A DNA stretch of 64,000 nt, from assembly GCA_022414725.1 (NCBI GenBank), contig CM039464.1, positions 8,386,411 through 8,450,410 of the forward strand. The letters are read 5' to 3'. The notes beneath the pieces were generated by a model, which was not told where the DNA came from, ran no database searches, and saw nothing but the letters and a program-made list of their open reading frames with translations. The position numbers were made by a program, and so were the translations under genes. This document shows, piece by piece, positions 10,843 through 21,620 of this stretch (the first letter of the stretch is position 1; every line of letters begins with the position of its first letter). The DNA comes from Microglena sp. YARC (taxonomy: Eukaryota; Chlorophyta; Chlorophyceae; Chlamydomonadales; Chlamydomonadaceae).

Positions 10843-13800
10843 ATGCCACCCGTCTTTTCGCCTGCTGGCTCCAGAGCCGGGTCCACGCTGTCACACGGTC
10901 AGCTGCATGGGCGACCGGGACTGCTCCTCCTCTTCCTCGTGGTAGCACCATGGACTGTGTCGCTGGCCACGTACTCAGGTGATTTTAAACTGTATGCTTG
11001 TCTTTTTACAGTCCAGGGGTAGACAAATAGGCTAAAGAGACTTGCCCAACCTTACAACTGGAAAGGCAGTATAAAAACTGTCAACCCATGATACCCGCAT
11101 GATACCAGATGTTTTTTTATGACAAGGATTTTCATCTTTCAAGGTGGGTCTCCTTACTCATGGCTGCAGTCTTGCTAAAGATCCTGGAATATTTGCCTTT
11201 GTTTGTCAATGATTGTATGAAGAGATTGGATCAAATATATTTCGATAATAATACTTTGATTTGAATTGATTTTGTCACTGCCGAAGACAGCGAGCAGCCT
11301 TATCAAAGGCTGAATCCATGTTACCATGTTTAAGTTCAAGTTCTGGGTTATCTAGATAGTGTCTAAAAGGGAGCAACAGCTCATCATCACTTGAATCCCC
11401 TGCAGACGTAGTAAGAGGCTAAAAGAAGTAACCAGATATCTGTGTCCTCTACTTAACCAAAACGTTTTACCAGCCTAGGGAGTGTTGGATTTAATCAATA
11501 TCTACCAGGAAGTTACCAAGGCATCTTTGTAGGAGCATGGTATGGCATGATAAAATAAATAAATGCATAAATAAATATTGCGCCTTATTACGGGGCGTGA
11601 GGTTGAGGGGGCCTGCCCGTTTGCTTGCACTGGGGCCAACCACGAGTATGACATGATTTTATTCAAATCTAAGTGTTTTAGTGTTTTTAATCGTAATAGT
11701 GCTCCGGCTGATGCCTATCTGATGACCTCAGGTGAGTTGGTGGTCCTGGAGATGAGCCTGTCCTTTAAACTCAGACAGGGAGCACGCACATTCTCGGGCG
11801 TAGTGATAACGCAGGGGTTGAAATATAACTGTTTTATCGTTTTGAAATTACGATAGTGCTCAGACTGATGCCTGCCTGATGACCTCAGGTGAATTGGTGG
11901 TCATGGAGATGAGCTTGGCCGTTCAACCCAGTGAGGGAAGCCGTAGTTTCTCACACAGTAGTGCTGGAGCAGAGGAGTACGAGTCAACACCCCCGCCCTC
12001 ATCTTCTCTGGAGTTCCCTATTGAAGCTTCATACGACGCAACATTGAATGCCATGAACAATTATGAGAATGATCCCGCTTATGATGCGTCATATGCTGCG
12101 AGCAAGGAGGGGAGGCGCACCTTCTCACTTATCTCGGCAGGCACCACTTTCTTTCTTGAATTCCTGCAACTTCAAGATACTGAAGATCTTGTCTCAGGTG
12201 TGTTTGTGTTGCTGTTTGTTTTGTCAAATCTGCACTCGAATGTCTCAAGCAACTCAAAGCTGGTGGAAGCTGCTGTTAACCATGGTCCTTGAGAGTGTGT
12301 TGTTGTTGCTGTTGTTGTTTAAAATAAACTTGTCAATGGATTGCTCTTTACAACATGAGAGTGATGAGGACGGTTTTCTGAATCCTAGCTGCTCTGACTT
12401 GTCGAATCATTTTACTTTGTTGGGGCCGACCCAGCAACCTTCCTTAAAATGTTAATAGAAAAGACAAAGCCGTGTATTGATGTTCAAATTTTTGTTTGCT
12501 AATTTCCTTATGGTCTAAAATGCCATGTGTCTGTACATCTGTGCACCTTGAGCCAGGTTCCCAAATTTCAGACCTGCCGCCTTGGAAAAGGTAGAGAACT
12601 TCCCTCCGTGCTGTCGTGCAGTCATCCAAGCTCAGACGCAGTAGCGGTCTTCAGAAACAGAAACCATCATAATAACTATTCCCCAGTGCAAGTGAACAAT
12701 AATGTTCCTTCAATCTCAAGCCCCTTGGCAAGGCGTATTAATTTTCAATTCTCCGTGCACCTTGAATCTTGCCTGTTTGCACTCCTCAGGTTTGATGGTC
12801 GAGGTAGAAGGGACGTTCAATGCGGAGACCAACACCATCCTGGTCAGTCATTTAATAGTGACACCAGATTCTATTCAAAAAGGGCTCCTTGGGCAGGCGC
12901 CCATCACCTCCATCACGTTCATCGTGAATATTTGCCAATCAACAAACTTCATGGATCTAGCGGTAAGATTTTGGCTGCGCTAATTCACTATCTGTCATTT
13001 TCGAGCATGCAAGCGAGCATGCAAGCACTGTCTGCCATTTGCGAGCATGCAAGCGAGCATGCAAATACATGCAAAATATTTAGGCAGGCAAGATAGGATA
13101 AATGAGATTCAAGACCTGGGCATTTCTTGAAACTGTAACCCATGTGATTTCTGTAACCCATGTGATTTCTGTACTCAGGGGTGTGGTATACTAGTGTGTT
13201 TAAATTACCCATGTTTACTCTGCCTGCAGACGGTGAGTAGCCTGAAGACTGATAGAACATTGAATCAAATCTCCTTCTGCAGAAGCACCAAAACTCGCCG
13301 CCACCGCCACCACCACCACCACCAGGTCACCTCATGCCCATAATTCCCATTCCTTTCCCTGTTCAGACCTTCAACTCAACGTGGACCAACAAATACAAAC
13401 CTACAGAGCCCGGTGCACGTAGAACAATGCAGGATTACTATGACGCGTGCTCCTACGGAAAAACCTCTTTCACGTCTGAGAATAATGTGGTTGTGGGCCC
13501 CATTTCGCTGCCTTGCTTCGGCAGAACAACATGGGATGCACAATGGAACAGCTCATTATGTGGTCGCGATGAAATCTATGGATGGGCTCAGGCAGCAGAG
13601 GCTTATGCTGTGGAGGTGAGATTGAAACTTGCACTAGCTTACAAGCCTCCTGCCAGCCAGGAACAAATATTACCTGGAAAATGTTATGGTGTAATGAGCT
13701 TGATTTGGCTTTTGCTGTGATGATGATTACATTTTTCCTGGTCCCCTACTGGACTCCAAATGTGCCCTCGGCTTGACGGAGTCAAGGGGGACTTATGAAC

Positions 13801-16800
13801 GTCATGCACAACGAAGAAAATTAAAATTAAAATATTGGCTGTGGAGGCGAGCTTGATTTTTCCGCGGGAGTGGCTAAGGATCATTTTTGTCTGAAACTGG
13901 ACAGATTGTGGCTGTGATTACTTTGATTTGAATTACAGGTCACTCACGAAAGTTATTCACAAAAATATGCTTGATATTCTTGCAACACAATGATAGCATC
14001 TATAAACTTGCAATGCAGTGCAGTGCAGTGACATGAATGAGTTGCATTGCATGGCAGTGGCATGCAGTATCACAGTGACACTCAGCCTATGGACATGCAA
14101 TGCACACAAGCTCTGTGCTGGGATAGCATGCAGGCAGTTCAGTAATAGCAGGCAGTTCAGTAATATGATGTACCATGTGCGTGAGAGGTTTCCAGGGACG
14201 GATGAGAACTTGCATCGCTTCTTGCCAGCTATTTATCATGTATGTATAGCTAACCTTGTTTCCATCTTTTCCCCTTGCATCCTCAGAAAGGCATTGACCT
14301 CTCTCTTTACAGCCGTCGTATCCTAGTGATGCCCCAGATGCCAAAATGCCAGTGGGCAGGTCTTGCGTCTGTGGGATGTGGCAGGTTCTGCTACACCTTT
14401 ATTCAGGTATGTCTCAAAGTATTTGTTGTAAGAGGTGTGACACCTTCATTCAGAGATGTCTCAGATTAAGTATTGTGTGTGTGTATCTATCCACATTCTA
14501 TTGAGTACGAGTGAATAGCTGGAATCCCCCCCCCCCCCCCCCCCCCGAAGATGTGGTGTGATCTTGTCTTGGTTCACCGCTGGACTGCCTATGAGACGAT
14601 AGTGTAATGTATAGGTTATGTTGCATGAGCTGCACACTTATTTGATTTGCAACACCCTCCTCCTGTGTGCTAAGGCTGTTTATGCAACACTCCCCAAAGT
14701 TACACCAAGATAAAATTTAACCCCCCACACACACTTCCTCCTCAATACCTAGGGGAACTATGCGAGGAGCTTGGAAACTTTCTTCCATGAGCTGGGTCAC
14801 AACCTAGGTCTTCAACACTCGGCCACACCAACGCAAGAATATGGTGACTGCTCCTGCCCATTGTAGGTTTTGAATGAGAGCATAGACACATGCAGTCTTA
14901 TCATGTACCCTTCTTACAGTACGCCGCAGCCAGTCTTGTCAGTTCTCTCCACCACCAACTACCCAACATCCGCCTGTCTGTCCAACCTGTCCCCCCCACA
15001 CACCCACACCCACACCCACACCCACACCCATACCCACACCCACACCCACGCACCCACACCCACACCCACGCACCCACACCCACACCCACACCCACGCACC
15101 CACACACCCACACCCACCCACACACACCTGCACCCACCTCACCACCACCACCTCCCACCCACTCACCTCACCACCACCCTGCAAAGATGGCGAGCAGCCT
15201 TAAAGGCTGGAGCCATGTAACACATTTTAGGTTCCAAGTTCCACCCCCTGTGTTTGTTTTTACAGTCTAACCGGGTAAGTCATAGCCAAATAGGCTATAT
15301 AGACTTGCCCCAACTCGCTATGTGAAGGGATGTATCCAAAACAAGCACTGTTGAACTGAACCCCAACAAATCATAAACGGCGGGGGCCCAGAGTTCATGC
15401 TATACAGTATGTATGCATGTATGTATGTTACAGTCCAGGGGTAGGCCAAATAGGCTAAAGGGACTTGCCCAACCATGACGGGAAGGGCTAAAAGAAAAGG
15501 TATTGCTGAACTGAACCCCAAACAATCGTTTTACCAATGGGGGCCCTGAGTTCATGCTGCAGTGATAATTTAATTACAATTACAGATGATTTTTTGAACC
15601 CATGTTGTCCACCTGCACCACCATGCATTTGAACGACACCAATCCGTAAATTCCGTATTCTAAATGCATTGATACCCTATGTCAGATATCTTCATCATAA
15701 AAACTCTTTGACATTTAGCAAGTTCTAAAATTGTTCAATACACCATTTGTTATATTTGTCCCCCATGTTGTTCATCTGCATCATGCAGGGGTGCTTGTAC
15801 TGGCCTGCGTTGTTTCAATGTTTATTTGACCCCATGCTGTCCATCTGCATCATGCAGGGGTGCTTGTACTGGACTGCGTTGTTTCAATGCTCCGCACACG
15901 TGGCAGGCAGGATGGGGAGAACCCATTGAAACATTCAACAAGGAGAACCTGCAACCTGGAGAGCTTCACAACATGACTGTGCCGGCAACCCATTTGACAT
16001 CCACCAACATGGTCCGAATTCGCCCCGATTGGCTTAGTGACGGCCCTGTACCTGTCTACTTCATCAGCTACAGGTAAAAAAAAATTAAGAAAGGAATTTC
16101 ACCCCATTAGGTGGGTTTCCCAATAAAAACCAGCAGCACCATAGATTCAGTCCGAATGGTGTTGCCACTCCTACAAAAGAGTAGGCGCACTTAGAGTCAC
16201 ATATATGACCTGCAGAATATCTAACACCGTATTTGCTATTTGGGTCTTGTCTTGTTTCTTTACCTCCTCCTATTCGAATTGTTTATATTACTGCGGAGGA
16301 CAGCGACCAGCCAAATTGCTGGCTGGAGCCATGTAGTGCAATTGACCATGCAGAAGGCACAAATTGAACATGCTTTATCTAATTCATTCGGTTTTGGTGG
16401 TAATAACGCAAGATGGTTCAACTGCGGATCAAGAAACTTGGGTTTAACACTTTCAAAGCTATGTTCTGAGGATCCATCATTTACAGTTAGTAGCAGCGAG
16501 GATGGTAACTAAGTAGGTAATCAGGCATCCCATTTATTTATTTATTTATTTATTTTACTTTATCAATTTTGTATCCTCCTCCAGGTAACCAGGATCATGA
16601 TTGGCTTATCTACAGTTTGAGGTGGAGCTCAAGCTTCGGAAAATCACATCCACATCTATCCACACTAGCCATGCCTTTCAGAGTGCTTCGGCTGTGCTCA
16701 CTGTTGTTTTTGTGAGACGCGCAGTAAATAGAGCGACTCAGTGCAACCCCAGTGCGACGCGCTGCCACCCAAACCCCGCAGAAGTCTGAAATAAAAACAC

Positions 16801-19800
16801 TGCTAAGCCTATACGTACGTGCATGCCATAATCATTCTAATGCCGAATTTGCTCTTCTGGTCTCTTGTATCTCCCCCCTCCAGGGAAGCCAAGGGAGGAG
16901 ACTCTGGAGATGGGTACAGGCAGGGTCTTCTATCAAAGTTCGAACATCAAGTGTTCGTTCACATCTACAACGGATCTCAGGTGCGTGGTCAACGGGTATT
17001 ATTATAGTATGTATAGGCTTGTCAAGCACAATATCGTTTATAAATATAGTTTGATACATCAATGTTATCATATGAATATATGACATATCGTACAATATCG
17101 TACGATGTATCAATATATCATATGATGTCGTATGATATGCCGCCCGATAATCCAGGACGATATTGGCATCCCCAAGTATGTAAAAAAGGAATCAGGGCCT
17201 TTTCCTGTAATACTAGGATCAACCACTTGCTCTTATATCACATCTATAATGTATCTCAGGTGTGTGGTCCACTGACAGTATTATACCGATAATATATGTT
17301 AAATATATTCAATTTTACAATCGAGGGGTAGCCAAATAGGCTAAAAGGACTTGCCCAACCTTAAAACAGAAAAGGCAGTTAAAAAATCCACTCAACTGGT
17401 GAACTCATCCCCCCAAAATTGTAAACGACACGGGCCCTGAGTTCATGCTATGCAGATAATGGGAATTTCGTGAAATGCAGATAATAGTATGTATAACAGG
17501 AAGCAGGGCCTTCTCGTTTGACACCAGGGTCAACTATTTGCTCTTATATCACATCTTCAATGGATATCTTGATTACTTGAGGCTGGGCAAGTTTCTTTAT
17601 CCTAATTGGCTACCCTCTGGACTACAACATACATACACACACAGCTTGTGAGGAGTGAATTAGGGACCAACACAGATTGTGAGGACTGAATTACGGACCA
17701 GCACAGATTGTGAGGAGTGAATTGAGGACCAATATACATCAGTGGAAATCAATTTAATCCCAATAAGATATATAGGAGTCACCAGATTCATGAAATGCTG
17801 AAAACAGAGAGAGATACAAAATGTCAGAATTCAAATGATGGTATTACACGCCAAATGCAAATGCAGCCAAACAGTCCATGCTAAACGACAGTTGCACACC
17901 TCGGCATAATTGCACTTATTTATTTATTTATATTTTGACTGAATTCTGTATTGTACAATCCTCCTTTATCCAAGTAGACTTTTACCTCCATCTTTGAGCT
18001 ATTACAATAATGCACTAAGATGGGCACAGACACAAGGCACTAAGATGGGCACAGACATAACTTAAAAGCTGAATTTAGAGCATACGTGATATGCACATTC
18101 CAACCTGACATGCATGGATATAGCAACACACTTATCTGGTGCGCACATTTCAAATTGACACACAGGGATTCAGTACTGAGAGGACTGAGCTGCAAGCTAC
18201 TTTGACCCTTGGAGTCCCATATGTGGATAGCAGCGGCAGTCTCTACATCACGTACGCAGCATATCATTGATGGCAGTGTTTTTAATTTCAGATTTATATG
18301 GCCAGGTTGAGTAGATACTTGGGCTACTTAAGGCTGATTTCAGTATTGCTGCTAAGCCATCGCATGGTGGGGTCTGGGGGGTTTGGGGGATTCATGCGTC
18401 GCCATGCAACGGCGCAATGGCGATGCAGTGGCGATGCGCTGTCAAAACAAAACTGATTAGTGACAGCTCGTTGGATCACGTCAGAGGTTATCGCAGTACC
18501 ATACACATATGTTTTTGACCAGTTTCAGCTGCCATCAACGTTTTTAGATTGGTCTGGTCATCAATTGCACAAGCGGTCTGAGTTTTCGGAATATGTTTAA
18601 TTTGTGTACAGTTTGCAGTGTTTTTTATTTCAGATTTTTCTAGGCAAGTTTGTGTAGCCGGGTGGGCTACTCAAGCCTGATTTCAGAAAAGTTGAGTAGC
18701 CCGCCAGAGTGGGCTACTCAAACCTGATTTCAGAAAAGTTGAGTAGCCCACCGGATTTTGTAGTGTGCGGCTGGTGCTTCAAGTACATCTCCACTGCAAA
18801 TCTGTGAGAAGCACCGGGGACAGCTCCTGCTCCCTTAAGGCGAACCTTCTCCCCAATATGGGACTTGTAGGAGTCAGTCTTGGCTTTGAACTTGCAGGGA
18901 TGACCAGCATATGAGCACGCTCTGCACGCAGTGGCGACGCGTCGCCGTAAAAAAACACTGTCAGTTTGGAATCAATGAGATGATCGGCTCTCCAGTGGTC
19001 ACCATGACATACCCCCCCCCCCCCCCCCCCCCCTCCCATAGCTCTTCTTTCCGCTTCTAGAAGCACCTGCTAGGCAGATCGCCTGACTTGCTATTCAGCT
19101 AAACCTAACGCAACCTAGTGCACCTTAAAGCTGAAACAATCAGCTGTCCAGAGATGCTTGAATACTTGGGTGTAGCACAGTGGCAGGCTTGGGGAGCTGC
19201 CCAGAAGCTGCTGAGAAATACCGAAAAGATAAGCCCTGCCCCCTCCCCTCCCCGCCCTAGCCCTCCGTTCTCCACTTGCTGGCTGATGTCTGAACACTTG
19301 CATTGTACTCCTGTGTTTAGGGCGGTGAGGACCCAATTTGACGGGACTGCTATAGTTGTGGTTTGCCGCTCAAACTCCACAGCGGCATGCCCAGCAAGCT
19401 ACGAAATACAAGGTCTACAAAGCACGTCTGCCGATTCACAAGATTTTAGGGAGGGCTCAGCACGTACCCCTTCTGATTCTTCCAACTCAGGTGAGATCAA
19501 TTTGAACCATAGCTTTTCTTGTCAGCTACGAGTAGCAGCTTCTGGGCAGCTCCCTGAGCCAGCCACTGGGCTAAGCTCCAAGATCTAGATCAGTATTGGA
19601 AAGATGATTCTGTCAGTTTCCAGATGCACTTGTTGCTATATGTCTGGCTGGGAAGAAATACAGGGGAGCTGCCTATAAGCTGCTGCTGGTAGCTGGAAAG
19701 AAAAGCTATGATTTGAACCAGACCAATCTGCTTCCAAAATCCAGCCCACGATGAGGGAGCTATCATTTGTTTGCGTGTTGTAGCTAAGAGCAAATGGAAA

Positions 19801-20166
19801 GGACAGATTACCATGGTACAAAAAATGATGGGCATGAAGAGAACTTGTCTGTGTTTTTTTTACACTAGGGGCCTACACTGCACTGATTATTTTGGGGCTA
19901 CACATGGCAGCTTCCAGCCAGCTCCATTAGCCAGCTGCAGGGTCAAGCCCTAATCTTGCATCTGCATTGGAATGCCTATCATTTATATTTGAAGGTGTAC
20001 TAGCTAGCTTCATCGTTTGCCAAGGACGGGGAAAGGGAGCTGCCTAGAAGCTGCTACGCGTAGCTAAAAAAATAGACAGTGCTACACTGATGTTGTTCCT
20101 GAGTACTATGGGCTTGCTTCTTCAGGTTTACTTGTGGCTATCCTGACATTGCGTTTGTACTGTTAG
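10843..20166 (+). CDS. Gametolysin-like M11 metalloprotease 1 (11 exons, 563 aa)
   Basis: Reconstructed exons: 10843-10978, 11889-12197, 12790-12962, 13367-13615, 14287-14406, 14753-14862, 15858-16073, 16884-16980, 18181-18251, 19321-19490, 20126-20166. All phases join and the sum is 564 codons with stop. The N-terminus has a hydrophobic core (GLLLLFLVVAPWTVSLA) typical of a signal peptide or anchor. A family domain (FNAETNTILV, ITSITFIVNIC) and a Cys-containing block (MQDYYDACSYGKTSF, SLPCF) precede the zinc site [11 protein letters not shown] at about residues 341-351 (HExxHxxGxxH; three His ligands, catalytic Glu), followed by EYGDCSC and CFNAPHTWQAGW. Peptidase family M11 cleaves Hyp-rich cell-wall glycoproteins in Chlamydomonas; that role here is inference. 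The C-terminus is Ser-rich and ends in a short hydrophobic tail (LLVAILTLRLYC), which may be a GPI or membrane anchor. Exon 9 (acceptor GAG) and exon 11 are the least certain. Confidence 0.85.
11008..11080 (+). repeat. GTCCAGGGGTAG dispersed repeat, left part
   Basis: It carries TTACAGTCCAGGGGTAGACA and AAATAGGCTAAAGAGACTTG but lacks the right half of the family consensus. It lies in intron 1 of metalloprotease 1, right after the exon 1 donor. Confidence 0.55.
11579..11642 (-). mobile_element. LINE 3'-tail copy in intron 1
   Basis: In reverse orientation it reads TTGGCCCCAGTGCAAGCAAA, then CCCCCTCAACCTCACGCC and the GTAATAAGGCG hairpin arm, matching the last 80 bp of the LINE at 7215-9093. 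Only the 3' end is present, as expected for a short 5'-truncated LINE insertion or a SINE using the same tail. Confidence 0.6.
11690..11820 (+). pseudogene. Partial duplicate of exon 2 of metalloprotease 1
   Basis: The segment around 11690-11763 repeats 11852-11921 (acceptor region plus the first about 30 coding bases, GELVV-EMSL) with a period of about 157 bp, then diverges. The duplicate keeps an acceptor-like CCTCAG but has no matching donor in the required phase, so the downstream copy at 11889 is taken as the real exon. Confidence 0.55.
15262..15410 (+). repeat. GTCCAGGGGTAG dispersed repeat, diverged copy
   Basis: It reads TTACAGTCTAACCGGGTAAG, CAAATAGGCTATATAGACTT, ACTGAACCCCAACAAATC and GGGGGCCCAGAGTTCATGC in family order. 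It lies in intron 6 of metalloprotease 1, just ahead of a second, better-preserved copy at 15429, with TATG-rich microsatellite between them. Confidence 0.6.
15429..15575 (+). repeat. GTCCAGGGGTAG dispersed repeat, best-preserved copy
   Basis: A near-consensus copy: TTACAGTCCAGGGGTAGGCC, AAATAGGCTAAAGGGACTTG, GGGAAGGGCTAAAAGAAAAG, GAACTGAACCCCAAACAATC, GGGGGCCCTGAGTTCATGCT, GCAGTGATAATTTAATTA. Its left edge abuts a GTATGTATGCATGTATG run. It has no coding capacity and no obvious terminal inverted repeats, so a SINE-like or other non-autonomous origin is possible. Confidence 0.72.
15761..15889 (+). repeat. 60-bp duplication across the exon 7 acceptor
   Basis: Segments 15761-15820 and 15830-15889 are near identical and both contain the CATCATGCAG acceptor and the first about 30 coding bases of exon 7 of metalloprotease 1. 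The second acceptor (exon from 15858) keeps the frame into CFNAPHTW; use of the first would add sequence with a shifted frame. Confidence 0.75.
17185..17575 (+). pseudogene. Two degenerate extra copies of exon 8 of metalloprotease 1
   Basis: The end of exon 8 (16905-16980 and its donor) has diverged copies at about 17185-17285 and 17495-17575. They share the CAGGG-CTTCT start, a TATCACATCT-like centre encoding H-I-[FY]-N, and, in the first copy, the following donor-like CAGGTGTGTGGTC. Both contain stops or lost junctions, so they are exon relics inside intron 8. Confidence 0.5.
17311..17460 (+). repeat. GTCCAGGGGTAG dispersed repeat in intron 8
   Basis: It has GAGGGGTAGCCAAATAGGCT, AAAGGACTTGCCCAACC, GTGAACTCATCCCCCCAAAA and CGGGCCCTGAGTTCATGCTA, in family order. 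It separates the two degenerate exon 8 copies. Confidence 0.65.
17645..17735. repeat. ~34-bp tandem repeat, three units
   Basis: Three units built on CACAGATTGTGAGGAGTGAA and ending GGACCA run in tandem in intron 8 of metalloprotease 1. Confidence 0.65.
18296..18450. repeat. GAGTAGC / GACGCGTCGC dispersed element, copy 2
   Basis: It repeats the order of 5215-5405: GGCCAGGTTGAGTAGATACT, a GGCTACT block, CTGATTTCAG, a GGGGGGTTTGGGGGATT block and CATGCGTCGCCATGCA with further GGCGATGC motifs. It lies in intron 9 of metalloprotease 1. Confidence 0.55.
18760..18960 (-). pseudogene. Orphan coding fragment with Cys/His motif
   Basis: The minus strand is open for about 70 codons and reads ACRACSYAGHPCKFKAK near the start, later GEKVRLKGAGAVPGASHRFA and EMYLKHQP. 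The CxxC...C spacing suggests a small zinc-binding module. It is embedded in intron 9 of a + strand gene and joined to GAGTAGC/GACGCGTCGC repeat sequence on both sides, so a fragment of a transposon-encoded protein is the likeliest reading. No start or splice structure is evident and the family is not recognised. Confidence 0.4.
19037..19245. mobile_element. hAT-type MITE in intron 9 of metalloprotease 1
   Basis: The left end CATAGCTCTTCTTTCC and right end ending AAAAGATAAGCC frame the family core (CTAGGCAGATCGCC to GGGGAGCTGCCCAGAAGCTG). It belongs to the same subtype as 19508-19710, though both ends are diverged and target duplications are not clear. It lies shortly before the exon 10 acceptor at 19320. 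Confidence 0.6.
19508..19710. mobile_element. hAT-type MITE, 8-bp target duplication
   Basis: A 203-bp element with terminal inverted repeats CATAGCTTTTCTT (left) and AAGAAAAGCTATG (right), followed inward by AGCAGCTT-TGGGCAGCTCCC and its complement. It is flanked by ATTTGAAC on both sides (19500-19507 and 19711-19718), an 8-bp duplication typical of hAT transposons. It has no coding capacity and lies in intron 10 of metalloprotease 1. Confidence 0.85.
19881..20081. mobile_element. hAT-type MITE, perfect 8-bp target duplication
   Basis: A 201-bp element starting CACTGATTATTTTGGGGC and ending TAAAAAAATAGACAGTG, with the family subterminal repeats (GGCAGCTTCCAGCCAGCTCC left, GGGAGCTGCCTAGAAGCTGC right). 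CTACACTG flanks it on both sides (19873-19880 and 20082-20089). It is the second MITE in the same 635-bp intron and ends 44 bp before the last exon. Confidence 0.87.
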
Positions 20167-20478
20167 CCTCCATGAAAATACCCTTTGGATACACTATAAC
20201 ACAAATAGACCCCATAATCCAGTAGATCAATACTATCATCATATTTCTGGTTGTGTTGAATACACTTGTGTCAGACTGCACCATAAAGTCGTACTGAGTC
20301 CATTGAACTAGTGTCTCCACCCTTGTGGTTACAATGTTAACGTATTTTGCCCCTTTACATGACGCATAAATTATTAATCCTGAAATTGATGATGCATATT
20401 TAGCAGTAGGTGTCACACTGCTATCAGCACTCCTATAGCGCTGCTTCTCATCCAACCTGTTGCGCGTGATATGAGTAG

Positions 20479-20596
20479 GTAGGAGGGAAGCTGGTAAGCA
20501 CTTTTTTCCCTAACCCACCTAAACCCGGAACCCTAACCCACCTAAACCCGGAACCCTAAACCACCTTCACCGAAGTGCTGACCAGCTTTCCCCTAC
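20479..20596. mobile_element. Fold-back element with telomere-like core
   Basis: Arms GTAGGAGGGAAGCTGGTAAG (20479) and CTGACCAGCTTTCCCCTAC (to 20596) form inverted repeats of about 24 bp. The core contains two tandem units of CCTAAACCCGGAACCCTAAC, reminiscent of plant telomere repeats. Partial copies occur near 1050-1130 and 1850-1915. Not a telomere: the units are few and interrupted. Confidence 0.6.
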
Positions 20597-20729
20597 CACA
20601 TGAATGCAGGTAGCAAGTTGGTGGACTCCTGCTTCATCAAGTGGGCCATCCCCATGCATTGCCTTTTCATATCTTGGCTACTCGTATCAGCCTTGCGCAG
20701 CTGATGTTAGCACTTGCTTGATGCTTTTT

Positions 20730-21260
20730 TCAGTGAGCCTGCGGTCTCTTTAGCAATGTAGCACCGAGGGACTGCAGAAAAATGGCATTGCCTTCCATTT
20801 TTAGTTTAGCAACCATGTGCTGCCCTGATGGCTGTACAGAGATGTAGACCATGCAGGTGCGGCCATCACAATCCCGGTGAAGCCTGATGTACTGCTTGGT
20901 GACAGGTTGGACATGGCACCGACGCAGAAAACATAGATTGTAAAACATAGATTGTAAAATATTGGGAACAATGTCGGTGATTAGTAGCATCTCTCTCGTG
21001 CATCACTTCATGAATGGCAACACCTCGCACAAAAAATACAGTGCATCAGACCTATCTATGTAGACAGGTCCTTCAGCCTTGGATGACCATCTGTCTTCAA
21101 TGTGGACCTTTGGTTGATGCAGGAATCCGCTAGAAATCTTTTAGAAGCAGTGTCAGGAACATGTGCACCAGCTGCACTACTGTTTCCTCTAATCACCCTC
21201 TCGGAGTTGTGCCCCGAGTCGTGTCCTATGAGCTGACAGTTCTTAATCACGCTCATTAAT
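20730..21260 (-). pseudogene. Degenerate minus-strand coding remnant
   Basis: On the minus strand several frames in turn look protein-like: ADSCINQRSTLKTDGHPRLK (about 21130-21070), PVYIDRSDALYFLCEVLPF (about 21070-21010), then QPVTKQYIRLHRDCDGRT and QPSGQHMVAKLKMEGNAIFL with a stop near 20730. The frames change without plausible splice sites, suggesting a decayed gene or transposon fragment. A further minus-strand open frame at 20138-20455 with one hydrophobic stretch may belong to it. No family was recognised. Confidence 0.3.
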
Positions 21261-21489
21261 CCCCCTTGACTCCATCAAGCTGTGTGGAGTCCAGCAGGGC
21301 ACCAGTACATAAGCAAGCTTCAACACCAGGTCAACAGGCGAGCACACCCGAGGCATCATATGGCGCCCCATGCATGGGCAGCACTTACACTAATTAAATA
21401 GAGCGGCGAAGGTATAACTAACATGGGGCGGCCATGCAGCGAAATGAACGTGGTACAAATAGGGCAAGCAGTCGACGGTAATAACCGAC

Positions 21490-21620
21490 AAAACTAGGTT
21501 TGTCGGTTATAAAACATGGTCTATATCAGCCTTCAGGCTGCTCACCGTCTACGGGCAGAGCAATCATGGGTTCAATACTCGCTACGACACCACACTCTTG
21601 ATTACAGAATGCAATAACTT
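21490..21620. repeat. Hairpin repeat family copy (GGCTGCTCACCGTCT)
   Basis: It contains TATCAGCCTTCAGGCTGCTC, ACCGTCTACGGGCAGAG, a CACCACACTCTTGA block and GAATGCAAT. The CAGCCTTCAGGCTG part can fold. Related copies lie near 6905, 9168, 10085, 13160 (reverse), 29095, 29700, 29850, 31360, 37500 and 45290. Confidence 0.5.

Noticed and set aside
14870..15270. His/Pro/Thr-rich frame of about 120 codons
   Set aside because: Generated by CACACC/CACCCA repeats in intron 6 of metalloprotease 1.
20505..20575. Telomere array (CCCTAAACC-like units)
   Set aside because: Only two interrupted units inside a fold-back element, within an internal chromosomal region.
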